Source: CAZYJR01 sp964647905 (GTDB taxonomy: Bacteria; Desulfobacterota; DSM-4660; Desulfatiglandales; HGW-15). From it: a stretch of 64,000 nt of DNA. The first letter of the stretch is position 1; every line of letters starts with the position of its first letter. The notes under the pieces are model-generated. The model was not told the origin of the DNA, searched no databases, and saw only the letters and a program-made list of their open reading frames with translations. This document shows positions 49,409-58,332 of the stretch, one piece after another. The stretch is from positions 1 through 64,000 of the forward strand of contig CAZYJR010000013.1 in NCBI GenBank assembly GCA_964647905.1, written 5' to 3'. The position numbers and the translations under genes were made by a program.

Positions 49409-50221
49409 TCACCCCCTCTCGGTTTTTTCTTCGGACTTGAGCGCCATGTCCCTGGCACATACGGCGGCCCCCAAGGCACCCACCAGCTGCGGCTCCTCGG
49501 GGACGTTTACCGGCAGCCGGAAGAGCTCCTTTAGCGCCTCCACCATCCCCTGGTTCTTGGCCACTCCCCCGCTGAAGGTGATCTCGGGCCTGACCCTCAA
49601 CCTCCGGCTCATCCCGAACACCCGCCTGGCTATGGATTCGTGAAGCCCGCGGATTATTTCCTCGGGCTTGCGACCCTCGGCGATCAGCGAGATCACCTCT
49701 GACTCGGCGAACACCGTACACATGCTGCTTATGGGCACCCCTTTGCCCGCCTCGAGTGACCGCCCGCCCATGTCCCCGAGCTCCGTCTCCAGGGCCGCGG
49801 CCATCACCTCCAGGAACCTCCCGGTCCCGGCGGCGCACTTGTCGTTCATCGCGAAGTCGGTGACCTTTCCCGACTCATCCAGGGTGATCACCTTGCTGTC
49901 CTGCCCGCCGATGTCCACCACCGTCCTGGTGCCCGGAAAGAGGCGGCGAGCGCCCTTGGCATGGCACGTGATCTCCGTCACCTCGCGGTCGGCGAAAGGC
50001 ACCCTGATTCGCCCGTATCCGGTGGCGACCGCCATGACGATGCGGCCCTCGTCAACCCCCGCTTCCACGAGCGCCTGCGCCATGCACCTTCGGGCCGTCT
50101 CCCTGGGATTGGATCCGGTCCCGGCTATGGAATGCCCCAGGACTCCTCCGTGTTCATCCAGCAGGAGGGCCTCGGAGGAGAGGGATCCCACATCAATTCC
50201 CGCGTAGATTCCACCGGCCAT
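49409..50221 (-). CDS. 2-hydroxyacyl-CoA dehydratase activator (BadF/BcrD/HgdC-like ATPase)
   Basis: 270 residues. The ASKHA ATPase fold shows 'YAGIDVGSLSSEALLLDEHG' and 'TVVDIGGQDSKVITLD'. The two cysteines in 'NDKCAAGTGRFLEVMA' and 'SSMCTVFAESEVISL' would bind one [4Fe-4S] cluster across the homodimer. Family role: ATP-driven electron injection into the dehydratase (or benzoyl-CoA-reductase-like) component. It lies 2 bases after the dehydratase component gene. Confidence 0.92.
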   Translation of the reverse strand: MAGGIYAGIDVGSLSSEALLLDEHGGVLGHSIAGTGSNPRETARRCMAQALVEAGVDEGRIVMAVATGYGRIRVPFADREVTEITCHAKGARRLFPGTRTVVDIGGQDSKVITLDESGKVTDFAMNDKCAAGTGRFLEVMAAALETELGDMGGRSLEAGKGVPISSMCTVFAESEVISLIAEGRKPEEIIRGLHESIARRVFGMSRRLRVRPEITFSGGVAKNQGMVEALKELFRLPVNVPEEPQLVGALGAAVCARDMALKSEEKTERG

Positions 50222-50223
50222 GA

Positions 50224-51474
50224 CTACCTCTGCATCTCCAGCATCGCCTGCAGCCTGATCCTTGTCTGCCCCGGGGAGTAATTATCAGGATCGGCGCCGT
50301 CGCCATAAAGTACTATATACGGAACACCCCTTTTTTTCAGCCGATCACCAATAACACCCGCACCCCCGCAGGACTGCCTGCACCCCCAGTGGGAAAAATG
50401 GATTACACCATCAATATGGTAATCCTCCACCATCTTCTCAACCGCCTCCGCCCTCCTCTCCAGCGGGCCGGACCAGACGTTGGAGACAATCTTGTCAGCC
50501 AGGCTCTCCAGGGGGCTCCAGGGATCCGGCTCGGGCCAATAGACATAGTTCGCCTCTTCGAATGCGACAGCCGCTCCTCCTTGCCCCAGCATCTCGAAGA
50601 TATCATTCGGGTAGTAGGGGCGGATATGATGGAGCCAGAGCAGCCGGCTGCTTTCCCGGGGCAGGTATCCGCGTCCCTCCGCGGCTCTCGCCTCCACCCG
50701 GCGGCAGATGGCCTGGAAGAACTTGACCCCCCAAAGGGAGCCGGGGGCATAGAAATTCATTCCCGCCAGATAGCTGAGCGCCTCGCTGCCCGGGAAAGGC
50801 GCAGGAGAGGAGCGGCGCAAGCGGTTTATCCTCACCATTAGCTCCCGGGCCCGGGAGGAGAGGCTGAGGACTTTGACAAAATCACGGGGGGCCGCATGCA
50901 GTCCAAGGAATCTTGAAGCTTCCTGCAGAAGGACCCGGAGCTGGCCCACAATATAATCCCGGGCGCCCTGGTCGCGGTCGTACGGGGGATCAAGGAAAAG
51001 GTGAGGGCATCCATACATCCCGGACAAGTAATTGAAGAACTTGTTCGAGCCTTCGCAGAGCTGGGACGAAGATATGATCAGGTCGGGCCTGGGAAGGTAT
51101 CCGCCCAGGGCCAACCCAAGGGCGCAGCGGTAGAATGAGCAGAGGTCGCCGGAAAGATGGGTGCGGCTCTCGGCGATCGCCTGCCTGCTCCTACCCAGGT
51201 GGGCGACCACGGCCGAGGTGATCTCCGGCATGAATGGGACCGCCCCGAGACCGTAGGCGATCTCCACAGGTGTAAAGGCGCTCATCCAGACGACCGGCTC
51301 CTTGCGGGAGTAAGCCCTGCCCGTGATATCAAGGAGAAACCGCATCCATATCTTGAACGCCTCGTTGTCCTCCCTGAGAGTCGCCGCGTCCAGAAAGGGA
51401 CGTAGCAGGCGGTAGGCCCAGGGGTTCCGGACCAACTTCCCCAGCACCCTCTCATTTGTCCGCTCGGCCTTCAT
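50224..51474 (-). CDS. 2-hydroxyacyl-CoA dehydratase component (HgdA/BcrC-like)
   Basis: 416 residues from the ATG at 51474 (GGAGGGG upstream). Cysteines typical of cluster ligation occur in 'GDLCSFYRCALG', 'SSSQLCEGSNKFF' and 'HWGCRQSCGGAGVIGDRLKK', followed by the conserved C-terminal 'YGDGADPDNYSPGQTRIRLQ'. With the next component it should form the oxygen-sensitive heterodimer that removes water from 2-hydroxyacyl-CoA by ketyl radicals, or a reductase of the benzoyl-CoA type. Its start overlaps the upstream component gene by 23 bases. Confidence 0.85.
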   Translation of the reverse strand: MKAERTNERVLGKLVRNPWAYRLLRPFLDAATLREDNEAFKIWMRFLLDITGRAYSRKEPVVWMSAFTPVEIAYGLGAVPFMPEITSAVVAHLGRSRQAIAESRTHLSGDLCSFYRCALGLALGGYLPRPDLIISSSQLCEGSNKFFNYLSGMYGCPHLFLDPPYDRDQGARDYIVGQLRVLLQEASRFLGLHAAPRDFVKVLSLSSRARELMVRINRLRRSSPAPFPGSEALSYLAGMNFYAPGSLWGVKFFQAICRRVEARAAEGRGYLPRESSRLLWLHHIRPYYPNDIFEMLGQGGAAVAFEEANYVYWPEPDPWSPLESLADKIVSNVWSGPLERRAEAVEKMVEDYHIDGVIHFSHWGCRQSCGGAGVIGDRLKKRGVPYIVLYGDGADPDNYSPGQTRIRLQAMLEMQR

Positions 51475-52564
51475 TCCCCTCCAGCATCTCCAGAAACGCC
51501 TGGATCCGGGTCCTAATTCCACCGCCCGGATCATCCCTCCACTCGCCTTCGATGATAAGGACAGGCACTCCGAGGCCTTCCAGGGCGGTTCTCAGGGCCG
51601 GGGCCTCGTATAGGTAGGGATCGCAAAACTTGAGGGAATGGAAGATAATCCCCCTGGCCCCGCTCCTCGAGATCTCACCCCTTATGTAGTCCATCCTGCG
51701 CGCCGAGTCCCACATCCTGGCGCAGGGGGCCTTGTGCAGATAGGCCTCGCTCAGGACCGCCAGCGGATCCCCGGCAACAGGGATTTGGGGGCGGAAACGT
51801 CCGGCGGTACAAAGGTCGGCCGCCACCACCTCGCCCCCCGAATCCTCTAAGAGCCGCACCAAGCCGTCCCCGCATATAGGAGACCCTGAGACCATGACCT
51901 TGACACCCTTAGGCGGCTTGCTCGATCCTGCCTCCAGCTCTGAGACCACCGCCCCCAGGGCCCGGTTGAATTCCCGCCTTGGGACGCCGCAGCCTGAATT
52001 CACGATATGAAGAATATCGCTGCGCCGCAAGGGCGGATCTCCCCGGCCCTGGAGCTCCAGGAGGCGGCTGCACAGAAACCCGGTCCGGTTGGCCTCTTCG
52101 ATGGCCTGAAACAGGCGCTCGCCTGTGACCTCCACTCGATAAAACTCCTCTACGGCCCTTGCCAGCCTCTCCAGTCTTCCCCTGAAATAGTATAGAGCAG
52201 AGGGCCCTAAGACGCGGGGGAGGTCAAGCATGAAAGAAAACCCGGACCCGTGGTAATACCGCCATGCATCGTATACCCGCCTCATCCCGTCGCACGTGTT
52301 GACCATGACGATCCCGGTAAGCGACGAGAGTTCTCCGCTAACGGCTCTTCCCAGGGAGGCCTTTATCAGGGGGCAGAAGTTTGGATCCAGATACGCATCC
52401 CCGCCGGCCGGAGTCGGCTCGGGCATGATCCGCCTGGGCGTAAGCCCCGCCGCCTCCAGGATCTCCACCGGCAGGTAGGTGCAAGTCCAGCCCACTTCCC
52501 GAGATACCTGCCTCGATTCATCGAGCGCCAGCTTCTCTTTCCAGTACGACACGGAAACCGCCAC
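51452..52564 (-). CDS. 2-hydroxyacyl-CoA dehydratase component (HgdB/BcrB-like)
   Basis: 370 residues from a GTG at 52564 with CGGAGG upstream. Family signatures: 'GWTCTYLPVEILEAAGLTPR', 'VNTCDGMRRVYDAWRYYH', 'VSGSPICGDGLVRLLEDSGG' and 'IFHSLKFCDPYLYEAPALR', with Cys residues placed for one [4Fe-4S] cluster, and the terminal 'GGIRTRIQAFLEML'. It is the first gene of the four-gene operon. No CoA-transferase or acyl-CoA dehydrogenase is nearby, so the substrate cannot be named. Confidence 0.85.
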   Translation of the reverse strand: MAVSVSYWKEKLALDESRQVSREVGWTCTYLPVEILEAAGLTPRRIMPEPTPAGGDAYLDPNFCPLIKASLGRAVSGELSSLTGIVMVNTCDGMRRVYDAWRYYHGSGFSFMLDLPRVLGPSALYYFRGRLERLARAVEEFYRVEVTGERLFQAIEEANRTGFLCSRLLELQGRGDPPLRRSDILHIVNSGCGVPRREFNRALGAVVSELEAGSSKPPKGVKVMVSGSPICGDGLVRLLEDSGGEVVAADLCTAGRFRPQIPVAGDPLAVLSEAYLHKAPCARMWDSARRMDYIRGEISRSGARGIIFHSLKFCDPYLYEAPALRTALEGLGVPVLIIEGEWRDDPGGGIRTRIQAFLEMLEGNEGRADK

Positions 52565-52644
52565 GATATCCTCCGGAGATAGTGTAAGTCCATGCTATCA
52601 CGAGCGACTTTCATGTCAAACTGAATATAAGTATAAAGGCTCGC

Positions 52645-52674
52645 TTGACAATCCTGGTCCAAACGCAGCATACT
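52645..52674 (+). promoter_or_regulatory. Probable promoter of the receiver-domain gene
   Basis: TTGACA (52645-52650) and CATACT (52669-52674) are 18 bases apart, 75 bases ahead of the receiver-domain ATG. Confidence 0.5.
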
Positions 52675-52748
52675 AAGCTGGACTCTCAAGTTTACTAGAC
52701 TGAGACTTAAAAACCAACTCTGATGTCAATTGAATCAGGAGGCTTGGT

Positions 52749-53231
52749 ATGGAAGAGCACTGGCTGTTGGATTACAAGAGGGTACTAGCGGTTGACGATG
52801 AGCAGGATATATTGGTATCGCTGAAAGATCTCCTCCCAATGTGTGAGGTGGTGACGGCTCAAGGCTTCGATAAGGCAAAGGAGCTTCTTGAAAATGAATA
52901 TTTTGATATAGCCATTCTGGATATTATGGGAGTCGATGGATATCAGTTATTGGAAATCGCCAAGAAGAGAAATGTAATCCCGGTAATGCTTACAGCACAT
53001 GCCCTTACTCCCGAAGATCTGGAAAAATCCTATGCAAGAGGTACAGCCTCCTACATCCCCAAAGAGAGGATTTCAGACATAGCGACCTACCTGAATGACA
53101 TCCTGGAGGCCGAGGAAAAAGGGAAAAGCCCCTGGTGGCGATGGCTGGACCGCCTCGAGGCATATTTCAACAAGCGATTCGGATCGGATTGGAAAAGAGA
53201 GGAAAGCACGCTCCTCAAGGACCTTAAGTAG
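52749..53231 (+). CDS. Stand-alone response-regulator receiver protein
   Basis: 160 residues. The receiver domain has the acidic pair in 'VLAVDDEQDILVSLKDLL', the phospho-acceptor Asp in 'FDIAILDIMGVDGYQLLE', the Thr in 'VMLTAHAL' and the Lys in 'SYIPKERISDI'. A charged tail follows with no output domain. GGAGG precedes the ATG. The stop codon TAG coincides with the first three bases of a MITE-like element, so the original C-terminus may have been longer. GC content is lower than in the flanking genes. No histidine kinase is nearby. Confidence 0.85.
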   Translation: MEEHWLLDYKRVLAVDDEQDILVSLKDLLPMCEVVTAQGFDKAKELLENEYFDIAILDIMGVDGYQLLEIAKKRNVIPVMLTAHALTPEDLEKSYARGTASYIPKERISDIATYLNDILEAEEKGKSPWWRWLDRLEAYFNKRFGSDWKREESTLLKDLK

Positions 53232-53408
53232 TGTCCATCCATAAATGAGTTCTAGGCACTAGCGAGTTTCCAGGGCAGAAATGAGCAATTTCTTCCAAGG
53301 TCAAGGAGATCAAGGGGTTGGGAGGAGGCGTACTGGAGTACCTCGCACGACCAACCCTGCAGACCGACGCCGAGATTGGTAGAAAGGGCCACTTCTGGAC
53401 GGAAACTA
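53229..53408 (+). mobile_element. 180-bp MITE-like or IS-derived element
   Basis: The left end TAGTGTCCATCCATAAAT and the reverse complement of the right end, TAGTTTCCGTCCAGAAGT, agree at 14 of 18 positions, a plausible terminal inverted repeat. No transposase is encoded. Part of the left half recurs at 44416-44478 in the truncated ATPase gene. Internally GGTTGGGAGGAGG and the CGACCAACC segment form a partial stem. No certain target duplication is visible. Bases 53409-53585 hold no recognisable gene. Confidence 0.6.
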
Positions 53409-53585
53409 AGTAGCGAGCCGCCTGATCCCGGGAATCGCGCCCTGTTGGGAATGAGAGGACTCCTTGATATTCGCGGCCCTCGGAGCGCACCGGTTAGTGA
53501 TAGGTGCGGAGTGCGTGCCCTTGGGCTCGGCCGCTCCCAGTGCGGCCCCAAACTCCCGGGGGAAAGGGAGCGGCGCCCGGCCGAG

Positions 53586-54422
53586 CTACCTGGACTGGTC
53601 CCGGATGCCGAGAAGCCTCAAGGCGGCCGCCTCCAGGCGCTCCTGAAAGCCTTCACCGGAGCCGGCCAGGCTGTCGGCAAAGCCGTTCAATTCCAAACGC
53701 TCCGCGGCGGGAAGCCAGGAAAAGGCGCGTGTCCATTCCTCCTCCAGGGTCTTCGCCAGATCCTCGGACGCCCGCTTCACGGCCGCAACCGAGGCCAGGG
53801 TCTTGAGATAGAGGGAGAGCGCGAGCCTCCTGCCGGCCGGGGAGGGGGAAAGCTTGCCCCAGATTTCTCTCTCCCGCCTTACATCCTCCAAGTCGTGCCG
53901 GATAAGCGCAGCCTGCCCCTCGGAGAGCCCGAGCCCTCCAAGCCACTCCGCCACTTCCGCGTCCTTGACCGCGATGGAGAGGAGATACACATACTGCTGC
54001 AGCAGGGGGAAATCCATACCCGAGGCCCGGGCTGCATCCTGTAATCTGGTGGTGAACCTAAACGCGTAGAATTCAGGGGAGCCGTGAAGGAACGCATGGG
54101 CCGCCTCGTGCTGGAGCGCCCCGCGGATCACGGTCTCGGGGAGCCCTTTTACGCGCTCCCTGCAGACGTGTATCCTCGGACCCCCGGCCCAGGCTTCATG
54201 AACCGCCAGAAAATCCTCCTCCCCTTCCGTGGAGACGCCCAGCCTCTGCTTTTCCTCCTGCAGGAAGCCGATCATGGAATCCATCGACTCCCAGACCCTG
54301 ACCTCCATTTCGGGAGGCTCCTCTTGCGCCCTCTCCAGGACCGAGTCCACGGTCCGGCGCACCTGCGCCATGAACTCCTCCGGCACCCGGCCCTCGGCTG
54401 CAACCTTGACCTTGTCTCCCAT
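53586..54422 (-). CDS. Putative HExxH metallopeptidase-like protein of unknown family
   Basis: 278 residues, no signal peptide. 'VIRGALQHEAAHAFLHGSPE' contains an HEAAH motif with a following His, a possible zinc site with a third ligand further along. The rest is mostly helical with Glu/Arg-rich segments; no other family was recognised. The start 'MGDKVKVAAEGRVPEEFM' is followed by a compact alpha/beta stretch. It stands alone between the MITE-like element and the XRE-cupin gene. The protease assignment is an inference from the motif only. Confidence 0.6.
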   Translation of the reverse strand: MGDKVKVAAEGRVPEEFMAQVRRTVDSVLERAQEEPPEMEVRVWESMDSMIGFLQEEKQRLGVSTEGEEDFLAVHEAWAGGPRIHVCRERVKGLPETVIRGALQHEAAHAFLHGSPEFYAFRFTTRLQDAARASGMDFPLLQQYVYLLSIAVKDAEVAEWLGGLGLSEGQAALIRHDLEDVRREREIWGKLSPSPAGRRLALSLYLKTLASVAAVKRASEDLAKTLEEEWTRAFSWLPAAERLELNGFADSLAGSGEGFQERLEAAALRLLGIRDQSR

Positions 54423-54606
54423 AAAGGCCGCCCATCAAGAATCCTTCAACCGCTGTTCATACCCTACCTCATCCCGCCCCGGCCGACAATGGAGACGAAT
54501 CCCGGCGGCATAGCGCCTCCATAGGAGACCATTCCCTGAGCGGATCCCCAAGAAAGTGCCCTCCACGAAGAGCGAGCCGGACGACTCAGGACCGCGGGCG
54601 GGCGAA

Positions 54607-55176
54607 TTACCAGTTCGGGGGGGTGTTAACGATTATTATGACGCTCTCGGACTCACCGGGGTTGTGCCAGCTGTGGAGGGTTTCACTGCGGTATTGCATG
54701 AGGTCTCCTTCCTCCAAGTGGTATTCTTGATCGTTCAACCGAAAGACAGCCTCTCCGAGTATGACATACACCAGCTCTTCCCCGACGTGGCTCATGGGCA
54801 TCTTGCGCCCCTCTCCCGGGGGGTTACGGTACAAGGTGGCCTGGAGGTTGCTGCTGCTCTTTCGGACGAGGGACTCGCAGTGCGCCGAGGAGCCCTCCAC
54901 CTTGAGCGGCATGCCCTTCCCCTTCCTGGTCACGGTTCCCAGGCGCTGCCCGTCTTCCACCTCGAACAGGCGCACCATGCTGATTTCCAGGAAGGAGGTT
55001 ATCTTCTTGAGATTTTCCACCGAGATGTTTGCCTTGCCGCCCTCGAGCTGGCTCAGGAAACTGACGCTCAGCTCGGTGGCCGATGCCAGTTTTTCGAGCG
55101 AGATCCTCTTTTCCTTTCTCACCCGGCGTATGCCTGCACCAAGGCCAAAGGTCCCAGCCCCCCCGTCCTGCTTCAT
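54607..55176 (-). CDS. XRE family regulator with C-terminal cupin sensor
   Basis: 189 residues from the ATG at 55176 (TTAGGGAG upstream); TTG at 55215 is a longer option. The XRE helix-turn-helix 'GLGAGIRRVRKEKRISLEKL' with 'SFLSQLEGGKANISVENLKK' occupies the first 70 residues, and a cupin barrel the rest ('HVGEELVYVILGEAVFRL', 'DLMQYRSETLHSWHNPGES'). Such proteins sense small metabolites via the cupin and control adjacent operons. It is divergent from the TRAP operon, with an 18-bp dyad in between. The 184 bases downstream (54423-54606) show nothing recognisable. Confidence 0.85.
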   Translation of the reverse strand: MKQDGGAGTFGLGAGIRRVRKEKRISLEKLASATELSVSFLSQLEGGKANISVENLKKITSFLEISMVRLFEVEDGQRLGTVTRKGKGMPLKVEGSSAHCESLVRKSSSNLQATLYRNPPGEGRKMPMSHVGEELVYVILGEAVFRLNDQEYHLEEGDLMQYRSETLHSWHNPGESESVIIIVNTPPNW

Positions 55177-55338
55177 GACCCGCATCTCCCTAAGCACTTG
55201 ATCCGATCGTTTCAAAGGCCCCTTCCGTCAAGCCGAGCAATGCTCGAGCCCCTCAGCGGGGAAAGGGATCTCGCCCCAAGACTGGATACCCGCATTTACC
55301 ACGAATACTTAAAATAGTAAAAGCTGATTGAACACTAT

Positions 55339-55356
55339 ACTCTCTCATGGTAGAGT
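55339..55356. promoter_or_regulatory. 18-bp dyad, likely operator of the XRE-cupin regulator
   Basis: ACTCTCTCATGGTAGAGT has the symmetric form ACTCT-NN-CATG-NN-AGAGT. It lies in the divergent control region, 73 bases upstream of the TRAP binding-protein ATG. A possible promoter for the TRAP operon (TTGAAC at 55329-55334, TAGAGT at 55351-55356) overlaps it. Confidence 0.45.
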
Positions 55357-55428
55357 TTCACTCGAGTTCGGTCAACAACCCCGGCGACGGTACACAAACC
55401 ACTCTCAACCCTATCAAGGAGGTTCCTC

Positions 55429-56451
55429 ATGAAGATCAAAAGACCGGTAATATGGCTTGTTTCATTGCTGGCGGCGTGTACACTCGCTTTTCCGGCCGTC
55501 GCCGCCGACGAACCCATAGTGATGAAGTTCGGCCTTGCAGCGCCCGACATAAACCCGAGCTTTTGGGCCACTCATTACAATATGTTCAAGTATGAAGTGG
55601 AAAGGCAGTCAAACGGCAGACTCAAGGTGGAGTTGATCTGGGGAGGGGCTCTGGGAAGCCCGGCTGACCGGATGAAACAGGTCATGATGGGGCAGATTCA
55701 AGGCGCTGATACGGCTGAAGGCCCCATTGCACAGGTCTTCAAGCCCGTTCAGGTGCTCTCCATTCCCTATCTGTTTGAAGACGTCCACCAGGCCTGGAGG
55801 GTCTATGACGGCCCTTTCATTGATAAACTCAACGAAGAGATGCGCGAGAAGACCGGGCTGCGCGTGCTCCACTGGTGGGAATCGGGAGGATTCAAGCAGT
55901 GGACCAATTCCAGTAGACCAATAAGGAAGCCCGAGGACATGAAGGGGCTCAAAATGAGAGTCATGCCGTCTCCCATCTTCCAGAAATTGGTCTCCAGCCT
56001 GGGGGGATCACCGACGCCGATAAGCTTCGGGGAGCTTTACGGGGCCTTGAAGAACAAGACGGTGGACGGCCAGAACAACGCATTGTCTCTTGTCCATCTC
56101 TTCAAGTATTACCAGGTGCAGAAGTACGTGACCATCGACAATCATGTCTACGCCGTATCCTCGATGCTTATCAACGACAAATTCTACCGCTCCCTGCCTG
56201 AAGAACTCAGGCAGGTGATAGATAAGGCGCAGAAGATCGCCCTCTCCGTCAACCGGGGCGTCTCCGGTTACACGAATCACATGGCTATCGAAGGCTTGAA
56301 AAATGAGGGCATGGAGATCCACGAGCTAACGGAATCGGAAAGGGCGGAGTTCAAGGCCGAGGCCCAGGCCCCGGTGGTTGAATGGCTCCGGGATGAAGTG
56401 GGCGATGAGTGGGTGGATGGGATGATGGACGCCGCCAGAGCCGCCAGATAG
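55429..56451 (+). CDS. dctP: TRAP transporter substrate-binding protein (DctP family)
   Basis: 340 residues. A signal peptide ('VIWLVSLLAACTLAFPAVAA') precedes the DctP fold, with 'KFGLAAPDINPSFWATHYNM', 'GRLKVELIWGGALGSPADRM' and the carboxylate-binding region 'MKGLKMRVMPSPIFQKLVSS', where the conserved Arg normally pairs with the substrate carboxylate. It captures an organic acid in the periplasm. AAGGAGG precedes the ATG. Confidence 0.92.
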   Translation: MKIKRPVIWLVSLLAACTLAFPAVAADEPIVMKFGLAAPDINPSFWATHYNMFKYEVERQSNGRLKVELIWGGALGSPADRMKQVMMGQIQGADTAEGPIAQVFKPVQVLSIPYLFEDVHQAWRVYDGPFIDKLNEEMREKTGLRVLHWWESGGFKQWTNSSRPIRKPEDMKGLKMRVMPSPIFQKLVSSLGGSPTPISFGELYGALKNKTVDGQNNALSLVHLFKYYQVQKYVTIDNHVYAVSSMLINDKFYRSLPEELRQVIDKAQKIALSVNRGVSGYTNHMAIEGLKNEGMEIHELTESERAEFKAEAQAPVVEWLRDEVGDEWVDGMMDAARAAR

Positions 56452-56467
56452 GGGCCCCGGAGGGAGC

Positions 56468-57022
56468 ATGCAGCAGGGAAGATTACCCCGGCGCATCGAA
56501 TCCATCGGGACAGGGCTGTGTGTGCTTCTCCTGGTGCTTATGAGCGCTGTGGTAGTGATCCAGGTCTTTTCGAGATACGTCCTCAACCATTCCTTTGTTT
56601 GGGCGGAGGAACTGGTCAGATACCTGATGATATGGATGGTCATGCTGGGGGCGGCCCTGGTCCAATCCAGGAACGAGCATATTCGCATTGATTTTTTTCC
56701 CAGGCTGGCGGGTCCCAGGGGAAGGCCGGCTCTCGAGACCCTATTCCGCGGCTGCACCCTGCTCTTCCTGACCATCATCACGGTCAAAGGAGTGGAGGCC
56801 GCCTACTTCAACAGGATGTTCGAGAGCTCGGGCTTGAGAATCAGCATGCTGTGGCCGACGCTGGCAGTCCCGGTGGGAGGATTGTTGATCGGTATCTACA
56901 CGGCCTTGGGTCTAATAAGAGATCTCCGCCGTCTGCTTCTCAGACCCAGGCACCGGCTCGAGGATATGGATATGAGCTCCGCCCCGGGCGGACCCGAAAC
57001 CGCCCGCACTCGAGAGGAATAA
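56468..57022 (+). CDS. dctQ: TRAP transporter small permease subunit (DctQ family)
   Basis: 184 residues with four hydrophobic helices and the DctQ pattern 'FSRYVLNHSFVWAEELVRYL' and 'GAALVQSRNEHIRIDFFPRL'. It is the small membrane subunit that associates with DctM. GGAGGGAG precedes the ATG. Sixteen bases separate it from the dctP stop. Confidence 0.9.
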   Translation: MQQGRLPRRIESIGTGLCVLLLVLMSAVVVIQVFSRYVLNHSFVWAEELVRYLMIWMVMLGAALVQSRNEHIRIDFFPRLAGPRGRPALETLFRGCTLLFLTIITVKGVEAAYFNRMFESSGLRISMLWPTLAVPVGGLLIGIYTALGLIRDLRRLLLRPRHRLEDMDMSSAPGGPETARTREE

Positions 57023-57025
57023 CCC

Positions 57026-58315
57026 GTGCCGCTGAGCGTGATGATTCTCATCTTCGTGGTCATGCTCATTGCAGGAATGCCCGTAGCATTTGTGATGGGA
57101 TTCTCTGCCTGTCTTTATCTCCTTTTCTCTCCCGAGGCCTCGTTCCTGGATATGGCCCCGCAGCGACTATTCTCCGGGATGGACTCATTCGTGCTGATGT
57201 GCATTCCCTTCTTCATACTCGCCGGCGAGATCATGACCCGAGGAAGGATAGCGGACAGGATAGTGGACTTCGCTAACTTGGTCGTGGGGCGCTTCCGTGG
57301 AGGACTGGCCCATGTCAACATCATGGCTTCCATGCTCTTTGCAGGCATCACGGGAGTCGCGCTGGGCGATATAGCGGCGCTGGGCTCGATATTCATCCCT
57401 GCTATGAAAAAGCAGGGGTACCCGAGTGACTTCTCGGCGGCGGTGACCGCCTCTTCTTCCATCATCGGCCCCATCATCCCTCCGTCCATGATCATAGTGA
57501 TCTATGGAGCGGTTACCTCTGTGTCCATAGGAGCGCTATTCGCAGCAGCCATAGTGCCGGGCGTGCTCATGGGCCTCTCCCAGATGGGAATCGTGGCGCT
57601 GACGGCAAAACGGCGCGGCTACCCCAAGGTCACCATAACGCTCACCCCGAGGAAGCTCTTCATGGGCACCAAGGATGCCTTGGTCCCCCTGATGATGCCT
57701 GCTATTATCCTCTTCGGCATCCTATCCGGAATCTTTACCCCGACTGAGGCGGCAGGTGTAGCGGTTTTATATGCCTTTGTTGTGGCAACCTTCCTCTATC
57801 GCTCTTTGAAATGGTCAGACTACCTCCCGGTTTTCAGTACGGCTGTCTACTTCTCAGCCAAGTTGTTGATCATTGTAGGCTGCGGCTCAATCCTGGCATG
57901 GATCTTCGGAATTGAAAACGTACCGGAAAAGATCAAGATGCTCTTTTATTCAATCAGTGAAAACAAGTACATGCTGCTTATAATGATCAACATATTCCTC
58001 ATTGTATTAGGAATGTGGCTGGATCCTTCTGCATCCATAATCTTGTTCGCTCCCATGCTGACTCCTTTGGCCGCTGATTTGGGATTGGATCCGGTCCACT
58101 TCGGCATCCTAATGATTGTAAACCTGAACATCGGTCTTTTAACCCCGCCTTTGGCCGTATGCCTGTTTGCCGCTTCGGATATATCACGAGACCCTGTAGA
58201 TCGAATTATTATCTCGGTTTTGCCTTTTCTGTTGGCATCGATGTTTTCCTTGGCCTTGATCACCTATGTGCCCGCTTTCACCATGACCCTGCCCGAGTGG
58301 TTAGGGTTGCTTTAG
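57026..58315 (+). CDS. dctM: TRAP transporter large permease subunit (DctM family)
   Basis: 429 residues and about twelve helices from a GTG at 57026. Signatures: 'FFILAGEIMTRGRIADRIVD', 'ASSSIIGPIIPPSMIIVIYG', 'GIFTPTEAAGVAVLYAFVVA' and 'MLTPLAADLGLDPVHFGILM'. It is the sodium-driven transport subunit, coupled to the two genes before it. Confidence 0.92.
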   Translation: MPLSVMILIFVVMLIAGMPVAFVMGFSACLYLLFSPEASFLDMAPQRLFSGMDSFVLMCIPFFILAGEIMTRGRIADRIVDFANLVVGRFRGGLAHVNIMASMLFAGITGVALGDIAALGSIFIPAMKKQGYPSDFSAAVTASSSIIGPIIPPSMIIVIYGAVTSVSIGALFAAAIVPGVLMGLSQMGIVALTAKRRGYPKVTITLTPRKLFMGTKDALVPLMMPAIILFGILSGIFTPTEAAGVAVLYAFVVATFLYRSLKWSDYLPVFSTAVYFSAKLLIIVGCGSILAWIFGIENVPEKIKMLFYSISENKYMLLIMINIFLIVLGMWLDPSASIILFAPMLTPLAADLGLDPVHFGILMIVNLNIGLLTPPLAVCLFAASDISRDPVDRIIISVLPFLLASMFSLALITYVPAFTMTLPEWLGLL

Positions 58316-58332
58316 TCTGGGGGTGTCCTGTT

